Positions 1-6,764 of a stretch of DNA of 35,722 nt are shown piece by piece. Where the stretch lies: positions 1-35,722 of the forward strand of contig JAHDSB010000058.1 in assembly GCA_018433015.1 (NCBI GenBank), given 5' to 3'. The stretch comes from Clostridia bacterium. Lineage in GTDB: Bacteria > Bacillota > Peptococcia > DRI-13 > SV3-B141. The notes under the pieces are model-generated. The model did no database searches. It saw only the letters and a list, made by a program, of their open reading frames with translations, and was not told where the DNA came from. The position numbers and the translations under genes were made by a program. Positions within the stretch are counted from its first letter, which is position 1, and each line of letters opens with the position of its first letter.

Positions 1-157
1 AGTTGAAATTCAGAACGAACAGTCTATATTTGCAATTTTGTATATGTTATAATTAAAGTGAGGAAGAGTATATTATCAGTGAAGTTAAGCTTTTATTGTT
101 TCGGGGGTGCCTAGCACAACCCGAAATTAGCTACGCCAAACATTCACCAATCGTACC

Positions 158-202
158 GTTTACGAAAAGGGCACTCTTAATAGGAGCGCCCTTTTCGTAA
201 AC
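158..202. terminator. Strong inverted repeat, likely terminator of the AraC-type gene
   Basis: A 15-bp perfect inverted repeat (arms 158-172 and 188-202, core GAAAAGGGC/GCCCTTTTC) lies 10 bases beyond the stop codon of the AraC-type gene. The inner CTC/GAG can extend the stem. On the minus strand the arm contains CCCTTTTC rather than a long T-run, so it may act bidirectionally. Bases 1-157 contain no convincing gene; an extended -10 (TGTTATAAT, 45-53) points rightward but nothing obvious follows it. Confidence 0.7.
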
Positions 203-212
203 ATTGATGTAA

Positions 213-1091
213 TTAATAGTCTTTTTTCTTTACTGGAATCCAAATTTCGCTTCTATACTTAGGATTCCCAGTGTCTGGACTCTCACTCCATAAAATTTCA
301 GGACCTTCAACCGCCTCGTATCCTGATGATGGAAACCACTCTGAATATATCCTACCCCACACATTTTGAAGTGTTTCCGGGAATGGTCCAATCGATTCAA
401 ATACAGCCCAAGTACTAGCATCAATTTTTAATACATCAAATTCTGCTGTTTCATCACTTGAAGTTGCTACACCGATGTAATGATCTAGTTCTCCTCTTTC
501 TTCCATTCTTCCTTCCGAGAAATTAGTGGAAGCACTAATAATACCTGTTGGTTCTACATTTGAAATTGCTTTTAATTGTTTAATAACATCCGTGGTTAAA
601 AGTTCAGTCATTTTTGCAATCTCTGGATTGACACCTTTAAAAATAATTGGAACTCTCTTCTTAAATCCTACTAACTTAAAAGGTCCTTTCTCAACAATAC
701 GATAGTTCATTTCGCATCCTCCTTTAATTGATAATTGAAAGGTCATTCGAGGATAAGCTTTTAATTGTGTATTCTCACTCCTTGCCTCAGAAGGGAGAAT
801 GCCATGCAGGGAATGAAAAGCACGGGAAAATGAATCAGCCGAATTATAGCCATATTTGACGGCTACATCAATTATTCTCAAATCCCTATCTTTCAGATCA
901 AGTGCAGCCAACGTCAGTCTTCTTCTCCGAATATATTCTGATAAACTTATGCCTGCTAAAAAAGAAAACATCCGCTTGAAATGATACTCTGAACAATAAG
1001 CGATTTTAGATACTTCACTATAATCAATTTCCTCTGTTAAGTGCTCTTCAATATATGCCAATGCATTATTCATACTTCTTAAAGAATCCAT
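213..1091 (-). CDS. AraC-family regulator with GyrI-like effector-binding domain
   Basis: This is a two-domain transcription regulator of about 292 aa. Residues 1-100 form an AraC/XylS double helix-turn-helix (start [18 protein letters not shown]; second [26 protein letters not shown]). Residues from about 125 to the end ([21 protein letters not shown]...) resemble the GyrI/AraC_E_bind small-molecule domain found in Rob- and BmrR-type regulators. The start at 1091 is preferred because AAAGGAGG sits 7-8 bases upstream; a longer frame to 1133 has no ribosome binding site. Such proteins usually sense drugs or amphipathic ligands. Its position beside resistance genes suggests, but does not prove, that it responds to a xenobiotic. 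It is a separate unit from vat, with a 104-base gap. Confidence 0.85.
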   Translation of the reverse strand: MDSLRSMNNALAYIEEHLTEEIDYSEVSKIAYCSEYHFKRMFSFLAGISLSEYIRRRRLTLAALDLKDRDLRIIDVAVKYGYNSADSFSRAFHSLHGILPSEARSENTQLKAYPRMTFQLSIKGGCEMNYRIVEKGPFKLVGFKKRVPIIFKGVNPEIAKMTELLTTDVIKQLKAISNVEPTGIISASTNFSEGRMEERGELDHYIGVATSSDETAEFDVLKIDASTWAVFESIGPFPETLQNVWGRIYSEWFPSSGYEAVEGPEILWSESPDTGNPKYRSEIWIPVKKKDY

Positions 1092-1195
1092 CAAACAACC
1101 TCCTTTCATCATCAATATTATCAGAGGATGCATTTACCCATCCGACAATCTGTGCACAATGTAGTCGACTCACCTTATTCGGGAAACCCTTTAGT

Positions 1196-1837
1196 TTACA
1201 TTTGTTTATTCATTAATTGCTCTAACCCTGCTTCGGATGTTAACATTTCAAGATTATTAAATATTTCCTCTTCGCTCCAATTCCACCATTGAAGCTTTAG
1301 CAAGAATTCAACCTTTTCATCACTAAATCGCTTTTTGATAAATTTAGCTGGATTCCCACCATATATTGTGTATGGTTCAACACTTTTTACTACTGTTGAG
1401 TTAGCGGCAATAATCGCACCATCACCAATTTTAATACCCGGCATAATGGTAACATTCTGTCCAATCCATACATCATTTCCAATCACTGTATCACCCTTGA
1501 ATGGTAACTGCTCTATTGTTGGAGTTACCTTTTCCCAACCACTGCCAAAGATATTAAAGGGATAGGTTGTAATTCCATCCATTCTATGATTTGCACCATT
1601 CATAATAAACTTAACACCCTCTGCAATTGCACAAAACTTGCCTATTATAAGTTTATCCCCTAGAAATTCGTAATGATGCTCTATATTATCATAAAATTTC
1701 TCTGGAGACTTTTTATTATCGCTATAATAGGTGTATTCTCCAATTTCTACATTGGGCCGTTTTGGCAAATTACTTATATAACAAACTGTTTTTATGTTTT
1801 CATTCGGATAAAGCTTTTTCTTATCTGGCCCCGTCAT
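1196..1837 (-). CDS. Vat-type streptogramin A O-acetyltransferase
   Basis: This 213-aa left-handed beta-helix acyltransferase would use acetyl-CoA to acetylate streptogramin A antibiotics in the cytoplasm. The Vat/CatB signature is clear: IGKFCAIAEGVKFIMNGANHRMDG carries the catalytic His in its NGANHRMDG segment, followed by the hexapeptide-repeat run GNDVWIGQNVTIMPGIKIGDGAIIAANS and the family C-terminal motif YGGNPAKFIKKRF. Length matches Vat enzymes (about 205-220 aa). The start overlaps the stop of the upstream nucleotidyltransferase by 4 bases (ATGA), with AAGGAG upstream, so the two are co-translated. I recognise the Vat family but cannot assign a named allele; a chloramphenicol-type xenobiotic acetyltransferase is less likely given the strong Vat-like N-terminus. 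Confidence 0.85.
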   Translation of the reverse strand: MTGPDKKKLYPNENIKTVCYISNLPKRPNVEIGEYTYYSDNKKSPEKFYDNIEHHYEFLGDKLIIGKFCAIAEGVKFIMNGANHRMDGITTYPFNIFGSGWEKVTPTIEQLPFKGDTVIGNDVWIGQNVTIMPGIKIGDGAIIAANSTVVKSVEPYTIYGGNPAKFIKKRFSDEKVEFLLKLQWWNWSEEEIFNNLEMLTSEAGLEQLMNKQM

Positions 1838-2673
1838 TGAATATCGGCTCCTTTAAGGTATTCAACCTCGTTTACTAGTCTTTGAAGAATCTCTATTCCT
1901 TTTCTTGTACACTCTACATCAGTTGATATTAAGGAAATAACCTTATCGACCCTTTCCTTGTAATCGCTTGGCTTGATCTTAAAATCTTCAATCATCTTAA
2001 CAGCCTTTTTTTCATTTATACAGTATTCTTTGTTTACTGCAAATAAGACTTGATTAAGGGAAGATATGCTTCGAAAGCAATGCCCACAAACATAGGATAC
2101 ATCGTCTTTATCTATATTGTTCTCAGCAAACATTAATGAGAAACCTGCCTCAAACATAAAAAATTCGGTTAATCCTTTCTGCAAAGCGGTTGGATAACGT
2201 TCTGCCTGCTTTTTTAATTCGCATAAGCTTTCATTCTTAGCATATAGTATTTTGCTAATCGCTAATTCTCCTCGATACATAGCACTTATATATCCATGGG
2301 GATGCCCCGTCTGATAATTAGCAGTAACAATTCCTTGCTCCGTATCTTTGATTATTTGTTCCACCCGTTTTATATCACGTAAAATCAAGTCAACATGATA
2401 CCCATTTATAACTAACCATCCGCCGCCATTAATCCAATCACCCCACGCTCCGGGAGGTACAACAAGGTTATTTCTATTCTCATCATCCAACTCTGTAGCA
2501 ATTTGATTAATCGCTGTAATGTCAAATGATTCTGATTTGTAATAGATTCCGATATCTATATCAGAATCCTCTGTATGGGTGCCTCTTGCACGGGAACCCC
2601 CTAATACGATGCCTTCTATATAAGGCAAAGAGGATAATTTTTCTGTCACTGATTGAATAATATTATCTATCAT
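1834..2673 (-). CDS. Nucleotidyltransferase-domain protein (aminoglycoside nucleotidyltransferase-like)
   Basis: A 279-aa protein whose N-terminus has the DNA-polymerase-beta-type nucleotidyltransferase motif: GGSRARG followed by DSDIDIG (residues about 25-42), which supplies the Gly-Ser loop and the two metal-binding Asp. The rest is a helical domain, as in antibiotic nucleotidyltransferases, which transfer AMP from ATP to a drug hydroxyl. It has an AAAGGAG site upstream and overlaps vat by 4 bases. The context (macrolide and streptogramin resistance genes on both sides) suggests drug modification. However, the sequence is not close to the ANT(4'), ANT(6) or ANT(9) enzymes I can recall, and this superfamily also includes toxins and proteins of unknown role, so the substrate is unassigned. 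Confidence 0.7.
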   Translation of the reverse strand: MIDNIIQSVTEKLSSLPYIEGIVLGGSRARGTHTEDSDIDIGIYYKSESFDITAINQIATELDDENRNNLVVPPGAWGDWINGGGWLVINGYHVDLILRDIKRVEQIIKDTEQGIVTANYQTGHPHGYISAMYRGELAISKILYAKNESLCELKKQAERYPTALQKGLTEFFMFEAGFSLMFAENNIDKDDVSYVCGHCFRSISSLNQVLFAVNKEYCINEKKAVKMIEDFKIKPSDYKERVDKVISLISTDVECTRKGIEILQRLVNEVEYLKGADIQ

Positions 2674-2774
2674 ACTGAATCACTCCTTTCAATATCAAAA
2701 GCTATATCCCATGCTGAGAAACGCCTTTTTTGCCATGTGTTCCTTATGCTTTACGTATATTTCTATGGAAAGGG

Positions 2775-2807
2775 GGCCTTCAAAATTCATCTTGAAGGCC
2801 TTATTTT
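2775..2807. terminator. Inverted repeat downstream of msr(D), possible terminator
   Basis: Arms GGCCTTCAA (2775-2783) and TTGAAGGCC (2792-2800) form a 9-bp perfect stem with an 8-base loop. A T-rich tract follows on the plus strand (2801-2807) and CCCCCTTT on the minus strand. It sits about 100 bases past the msr(D) stop and before the nucleotidyltransferase gene, where a transcript end or partial read-through point is expected. The 230-base gap around it (2674-2903) has no ORF of note. Confidence 0.5.
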
Positions 2808-2903
2808 CCCTGATTAGAGGTCTAACCTACTTAACGTTTAGATAAAATCAATAACCTCTTTCACTGGCCTACTTACGATTGTCAAATACGAAAAGTAAAA
2901 TAA

Positions 2904-4367
2904 TTATCGGACTAAGTTTAATTTCTTATCTTTGATTTCATAAATCACATCAGCCACATTATCAAGCAGCCGATTGTCATGGGTGATAAACACTATAGTT
3001 CCGGCATACTCCTTCATTAGTATTTCCAAAGCCTCTAAGCTTGGTATGTCAAGGAAGTTGCTCGGTTCATCCATTAGTAAGATGTTATATCTACCCATAA
3101 GCATTTTAGCTAGCAATAATTTAATAATTTCTCCGCCGCTTAAAACAGATAAGCTTTTTCCAATATCATTCTGTTTCACCCCCATGGATGCTAGCACTGA
3201 ACGAATTTCTGAAACATTGTAATCACAATCCTCCTGCATAAACTCTAGGACTTTCTGATTACCGTTGTACTTGTAACCATTTTGTGCAAAGTAACCTATT
3301 TTTGCCTTAGGTGAAATAGAAATTCCATCTTCATGGTTTAAGATCATTTGGATTAAAGTTGTTTTTCCGGTTCCATTACTACCAGTTAATGCCACTTTTG
3401 CTCCAAGCGGAATTTGAAAAGATACATTTTCAAACAATACCTTATCTCCAAATATTTTATTAATTTCCGTACCAGCAATAGGATATGGATTGTGGAGCTC
3501 CAATGCTTTACTTTGCCTGAAACGAATCCTACGAATGTCTTCTGGGGCTTCTACTTTTCCTAAGGCCGCAATCCTATGTTCTAGGGACTTAGCGGCATTA
3601 TGCATCTTTTTTTCCTTACTTCCCATTGATTTTTGATGAGCTAAACGCCCTCCGCCTTCAGTACTTTTTTTCTTTGAAGCACCTTTTGCCTTTTTTTCTA
3701 TTTTACGGGCCTGCTTTCGCTTTTCCTCCGCAGCCCTTTCCAATCGGGCACGTTCCGCAATAAATTGTTCGTATTCTGCAGACTGGCTCTTGCGTTCTTC
3801 CTCTTTTTGGCGAAGATAATCAGAATAGTTTCCCCAATACTCAGTGATTTTGCCATCTTTCAGTTCCCATATTTTATCTACTACCTCATCAAGAAAATAG
3901 CGGTCATGGCTAATAACTAACAGTGCACCTATAAAATATTTTAGCTGTCCGATTAGAAAATCAATTCCTTCACGGTCTAAATGACTGGTAGGTTCATCCG
4001 CTAAAATACCATGAACCTGTGCCGATAAAGCTTGTGCTATTTTAAGCCTTGTTTCTTCACCACCGCTCATGGTCTGAATATCTAATTGATTAACACCAAG
4101 CTTGCCTACAAGTCCAAAATCTTTTTCCTCTTGCAAGGTTACCTTGTCCAACTGAGGGATATAGGCAAGTTCACCTAGACGATTCATTTTACATCCTGGA
4201 GGAGTTAATTCTCCTAAAATCACCTTAAATAAAGTGCTTTTTCCTGCACCATTTGCTCCTACTAAACCAATACGGTCATAATCATATACTTCTAAATCGT
4301 CTATATCTAAAACATCGCGTCCTTTAAATTCCACACGAATGTCTTTTGCTTTTAATATCAATTCCAT
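2904..4367 (-). CDS. msr(D): Msr(D) ABC-F ribosomal protection protein
   Basis: This 487-aa ABC-F protein binds ribosomes and displaces macrolides/ketolides. It has two ATP-binding cassettes: Walker A GANGAGKS near residue 38 and GSNGTGKT near 326, signature motifs MSGGE and LSGGE, and Walker B regions [11 protein letters not shown] and [12 protein letters not shown]. The basic, charged antibiotic-resistance linker lies between the cassettes (about residues 190-275, rich in [11 protein letters not shown]-type sequence). There are no membrane segments, so it is not a transporter itself. The start at 4367 ([14 protein letters not shown]) is chosen because AGGAGG lies just upstream and it gives the known Msr(D) length; a 12-residue longer frame to 4403 is unlikely. 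It follows mef(A) in one operon, with its own leader peptide in between. Confidence 0.97.
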   Translation of the reverse strand: MELILKAKDIRVEFKGRDVLDIDDLEVYDYDRIGLVGANGAGKSTLFKVILGELTPPGCKMNRLGELAYIPQLDKVTLQEEKDFGLVGKLGVNQLDIQTMSGGEETRLKIAQALSAQVHGILADEPTSHLDREGIDFLIGQLKYFIGALLVISHDRYFLDEVVDKIWELKDGKITEYWGNYSDYLRQKEEERKSQSAEYEQFIAERARLERAAEEKRKQARKIEKKAKGASKKKSTEGGGRLAHQKSMGSKEKKMHNAAKSLEHRIAALGKVEAPEDIRRIRFRQSKALELHNPYPIAGTEINKIFGDKVLFENVSFQIPLGAKVALTGSNGTGKTTLIQMILNHEDGISISPKAKIGYFAQNGYKYNGNQKVLEFMQEDCDYNVSEIRSVLASMGVKQNDIGKSLSVLSGGEIIKLLLAKMLMGRYNILLMDEPSNFLDIPSLEALEILMKEYAGTIVFITHDNRLLDNVADVIYEIKDKKLNLVR

Positions 4368-4405
4368 AACATTTTCCTCCTGTCTATAATCGCATGTTTT
4401 CATTT

Positions 4406-4438
4406 GCTTGTACGCAGGGAAAACCCTACGATTTAAGC
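4406..4438 (-). promoter_or_regulatory. Hairpin between msr(D) leader peptide and msr(D)
   Basis: The minus strand reads CGTAGGG-TTTT-CCCTGCG (4413-4430), a 7-bp stem with one G-T pair, enclosed by outer GCTT/AAGC (4406-4409 and 4435-4438). It lies just after the MYLIFM leader ORF and before the msr(D) ribosome binding site. This is the position expected of the attenuation structure reported to control msr(D). No clear U-run follows the stem, so it could act on translation or through an alternative fold. Confidence 0.5.
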
Positions 4439-4446
4439 AGGAAGAA

Positions 4447-4467
4447 TTACATGAAAATTAAATACAT
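4447..4467 (-). CDS. msrDL: msr(D) leader peptide MYLIFM
   Basis: A 6-codon ORF (ATG TAT TTA ATT TTC ATG TAA) encodes MYLIFM, identical to the leader peptide described for msr(D) regulation. A GGAGGG site sits just upstream, overlapping the mef(A) stop codon region. In the known mechanism the peptide stalls macrolide-bound ribosomes and relieves premature termination ahead of msr(D). It lies in the mef(A)-msr(D) intergenic gap. Its exact preservation argues that macrolide induction still works in this host. Confidence 0.9.
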   Translation of the reverse strand: MYLIFM

Positions 4468-4480
4468 AAATATGTCCCTC

Positions 4481-5707
4481 CTATGAATTTTGTTTTAAAT
4501 CTAATTTTCTAATCTCGGTCATCATCGGGCAAACGATAGCAACGCCAATAATTAAAATACCTGATAGTAAAAACCAATGATTTACACCGATTCTATCAGC
4601 AAAGAATCCAGAAAGAATTAACCCAATTGGCATAGCAAGAGACATGATACTTCCAGTTAAAGAAAATACACGTCCTAAATATTCAGGCTTAATTTTCTCC
4701 TGAAAAAGAGCTGTTTGCACACCGCTGTAAAACGGAACCGAAAGCCCCATTATTGCACAGCAGACTACAAATATGAAAAATCCACTTTGAGGAAGTAATC
4801 CTGAAATGGTTAAGCTTATCCCCATCATAAAAATTGATGCCGTTATTAATAAGATTCGCTTTTGGTAATTCCCAAATAACCCTAATAATAGACCCCCTAT
4901 CAACATACCAGAGGCATAAGCAATCTCCGTAATAGAAATATGCATCGGTGTACCATTAAAATATTCCATAGTGATTAAAGGATATAATGCATTTATGGGC
5001 ATATAAACAAACATATATAATGTTCCAACGAGTAATAAAGCAAATAATCCTTTATTTTGCCGTAGTACAGCCATTCCTTCTTTCATTTCTCTTATGAAAT
5101 TTGGTTTCAAACTTTGCACTTGATCACCCAGCTTAGGAATACGTACAATTGCTACCGTAATAGATGCAATCACAGCACCCAATACATCGATGGCAATAAT
5201 AGCATTTAGTTCCCAAACGGAGTATAAGAGTGCTGCAACCGCCGGACTAACAATATAGCTTATAGACTGCAAAGACTGACTATAGCCTGCACATTTCGTA
5301 AGCTGTTCTTCTGGTACTAAAAGTGGCGTAACCGCATTGAGAGCCGGGGTATGAAAAGCTGTTCCAATGCTACGGATAAACAATACTACCATAACCATCC
5401 AGATAGGTAACTCCATATACAATGCAACAATAGCTAGCATGGCCCCAGCTGCTGCGATAATTAAATCAGCACCAATCATTATCTTCTTCCTATCATGACG
5501 ATCCACTAATACACCAATGGCTGGTCCAAAGACCGCATAGGGTAAAAAACCTACTAGTGAAGCCATAGACAAGACCATCGCAGATCCTGTTTTCTCTGTA
5601 AGGTAAAAAATGATCGCCATTTGCAGGATGGCACTAGTGATTAATGATACTGCCTGCCCTGCCCATATTGTATAAAACTTAAGTTTCCAATTGTTGTATT
5701 TTTCCAT
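4481..5707 (-). CDS. mef(A): Mef(A)-type macrolide efflux MFS transporter
   Basis: A 408-aa major facilitator superfamily protein with about 12 hydrophobic segments, beginning MEKYNNWKLKFYTIWAGQA as in Mef(A)/Mef(E). The loop 2-3 signature GVLVDRHDRKKIMIGAD is intact. It exports 14- and 15-membered macrolides using proton motive force and works together with Msr(D) encoded downstream. The sequence is close to streptococcal Mef but with many substitutions in the middle and C-terminal thirds (for example the ITEIAYASGMLIGG and FGNYQKRILLITAS stretches). It is therefore a divergent member, possibly a separately named variant. It is preceded by a long leader (about 330 nt from the predicted promoter) with an attenuator. 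Confidence 0.95.
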   Translation of the reverse strand: MEKYNNWKLKFYTIWAGQAVSLITSAILQMAIIFYLTEKTGSAMVLSMASLVGFLPYAVFGPAIGVLVDRHDRKKIMIGADLIIAAAGAMLAIVALYMELPIWMVMVVLFIRSIGTAFHTPALNAVTPLLVPEEQLTKCAGYSQSLQSISYIVSPAVAALLYSVWELNAIIAIDVLGAVIASITVAIVRIPKLGDQVQSLKPNFIREMKEGMAVLRQNKGLFALLLVGTLYMFVYMPINALYPLITMEYFNGTPMHISITEIAYASGMLIGGLLLGLFGNYQKRILLITASIFMMGISLTISGLLPQSGFFIFVVCCAIMGLSVPFYSGVQTALFQEKIKPEYLGRVFSLTGSIMSLAMPIGLILSGFFADRIGVNHWFLLSGILIIGVAIVCPMMTEIRKLDLKQNS

Positions 5708-5767
5708 TTATATTATCTCCTGCATATTATTTTGCTTGAATTTCTATTTTGAATAGCATTCTAGGCA

Positions 5768-5813
5768 ATAAAAAATGCAGGCCTAAATCCACAATGTGGC
5801 TTTTGGTCTGCAT
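5768..5813 (-). terminator. Rho-independent attenuator hairpin in the mef leader
   Basis: On the minus strand ATGCAGACC (5805-5813) pairs with GGCCTGCAT (5775-5783), with one mismatch, enclosing a second small stem CCACA/TGTGG. TTTTTTATT follows. It stands between the leader peptide and mef(A). This matches the published model in which mef/msr(D) transcription stops early unless macrolide-stalled ribosomes on the leader peptide change the RNA fold. Confidence 0.75.
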
Positions 5814-5926
5814 ACATACAATTTGGAAACATTCATATTAAAGACATAGTTAAATAAAGGTATAGTTAAATAACTTATATCTCACCGTAACTAATGAATG
5901 CTCAATATCGTATAAATAAGCACAAC

Positions 5927-5959
5927 AAAAAAGCCTATCATCGGGGATAGATTCTGCTT
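5927..5959 (-). terminator. Second terminator-like hairpin just after the leader peptide
   Basis: The minus-strand hairpin AAGC/GCTT plus CTATC/GATAG (5931-5959) is followed by a six-T run. It begins about 15 bases after the leader peptide stop codon. Its plus-strand side also carries a T-run, so it may work both ways. It could be part of the same mef attenuation switch. The whole gene-free stretch 5708-6140 is otherwise leader RNA, promoter and the XRE 3' flank. Confidence 0.6.
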
Positions 5960-5973
5960 TTTTTATTGCCAGC

Positions 5974-6000
5974 TTATCTTAAACGCATTGAGGCTGTCAT
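5974..6000 (-). CDS. mef(A) leader peptide MTASMRLR
   Basis: A short ORF encodes MTASMRLR followed by TAA. GGAGG lies 10 bases before its ATG (minus strand GGAGGAACCGAAACT). The same octapeptide controls macrolide-induced transcription anti-attenuation of mef/msr(D) operons in streptococci, where ribosomes stall on it in the presence of macrolide. The location, 267 bases ahead of mef(A) with two terminator-like hairpins in between, fits that mechanism. Confidence 0.92.
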   Translation of the reverse strand: MTASMRLR

Positions 6001-6040
6001 AGTTTCGGTTCCTCCTAAACTCTTATTTGTATCAGCATAT

Positions 6041-6069
6041 ATTTTAACACAATAAGTTGTTTTAAACAA
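6041..6069 (-). promoter_or_regulatory. Predicted sigma-A promoter of the mef(A)-msr(D) operon
   Basis: The minus strand shows -35 TTGTTT (6064-6069), a 17-bp spacer and -10 TAAAAT (6041-6046), about 40 bases before the MTASMRLR start codon. Spacing is ideal and the boxes match consensus at 4/6 and 5/6. No other promoter-like pair was seen between the XRE gene and the leader. Confidence 0.7.
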
Positions 6070-6140
6070 CGTTTAAAATTGAAAAAAGCCACGGACAGTA
6101 CAACAAACATATACATCCCAGGAAGATAATATTGATTTAA

Positions 6141-6731
6141 TTATAGATTACCTGAATATACCGATAAGCCATGCTTAATACAATAAACAAATAGTTTGCC
6201 ACCGGTAGTTATAGGAAACCTACAAGTTGGACTTTGTTCTGGATACAAGCGATTTAGAAATACTCTGTCACTTTTAACATAGGCCACAAAAGAAAGATAA
6301 TGATCTTTGGTCATTGGATGGTCAAAAGTGACAAAGTAATCAGTATCTATTTCCTCTACCGTGATTTTTGGTGCAATAGTTGCAACAGTAGGCAAGACAC
6401 GTTCTAATTTTCTTCCGCAGCAGAAGATAGAGGCACTTCCTGTGCTCACCAAAATATTTCCACAGGAAGGACAGACGTAAAAACGTACTTTATCAATATT
6501 GCCGCTATCCGGCTTATTTGATGTGATTTCACCCTCCATCATCTGTTTCATATCAACACCCAAAATAGTAGATAGTTCTGGCCACAGCGATAGGTCAGGA
6601 CATCCTAAACCACATTCCCATTTTGAAACAGTTTTATTTTGAATACCCAGTGCATCTGCAATATTTCTCTGGGTAAGGTTTTTTTCCTTTCGCAGCTTGG
6701 CAATTAATTTTCCTATTTTCACACAATCCAT
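6141..6731 (-). CDS. XRE regulator fused to a desulfoferrodoxin-like domain
   Basis: A 196-aa protein. Residues 5-60 are an XRE helix-turn-helix (IGKLIAKLRKEKNLTQRNIADALG, then KTVSKWE). Residues about 87-110 hold CPSC and, 14 residues after the second Cys, CC, the spacing of the desulforedoxin iron site. The C-terminal part has HPMTKDH and CIKHGL, matching iron-ligand motifs of superoxide reductase. The first His ligand of that family (usual KHVP) is replaced by RVLP, so catalysis is doubtful and a redox- or iron-sensing role is plausible. GGAGG precedes the start. It lies 33 bases after the AAA/vWA gene and is probably in its operon, just upstream of the mef promoter. Confidence 0.75.
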   Translation of the reverse strand: MDCVKIGKLIAKLRKEKNLTQRNIADALGIQNKTVSKWECGLGCPDLSLWPELSTILGVDMKQMMEGEITSNKPDSGNIDKVRFYVCPSCGNILVSTGSASIFCCGRKLERVLPTVATIAPKITVEEIDTDYFVTFDHPMTKDHYLSFVAYVKSDRVFLNRLYPEQSPTCRFPITTGGKLFVYCIKHGLSVYSGNL

Positions 6732-6764
6732 GCCACCACCTCCATTTCTGCTTAATATATCATA

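Noticed and set aside
158-202. Inverted repeat considered as a recombinase attachment core
   Set aside because: Position and long A/T-rich arms fit a terminator of the AraC-type gene; it is far from the recombinases and no matching sequence was seen at another boundary.
1834-2673. Calling the nucleotidyltransferase a specific aminoglycoside-resistance enzyme
   Set aside because: Only the general GS...DxD fold motif is recognisable; it does not match a named enzyme that I can recall.
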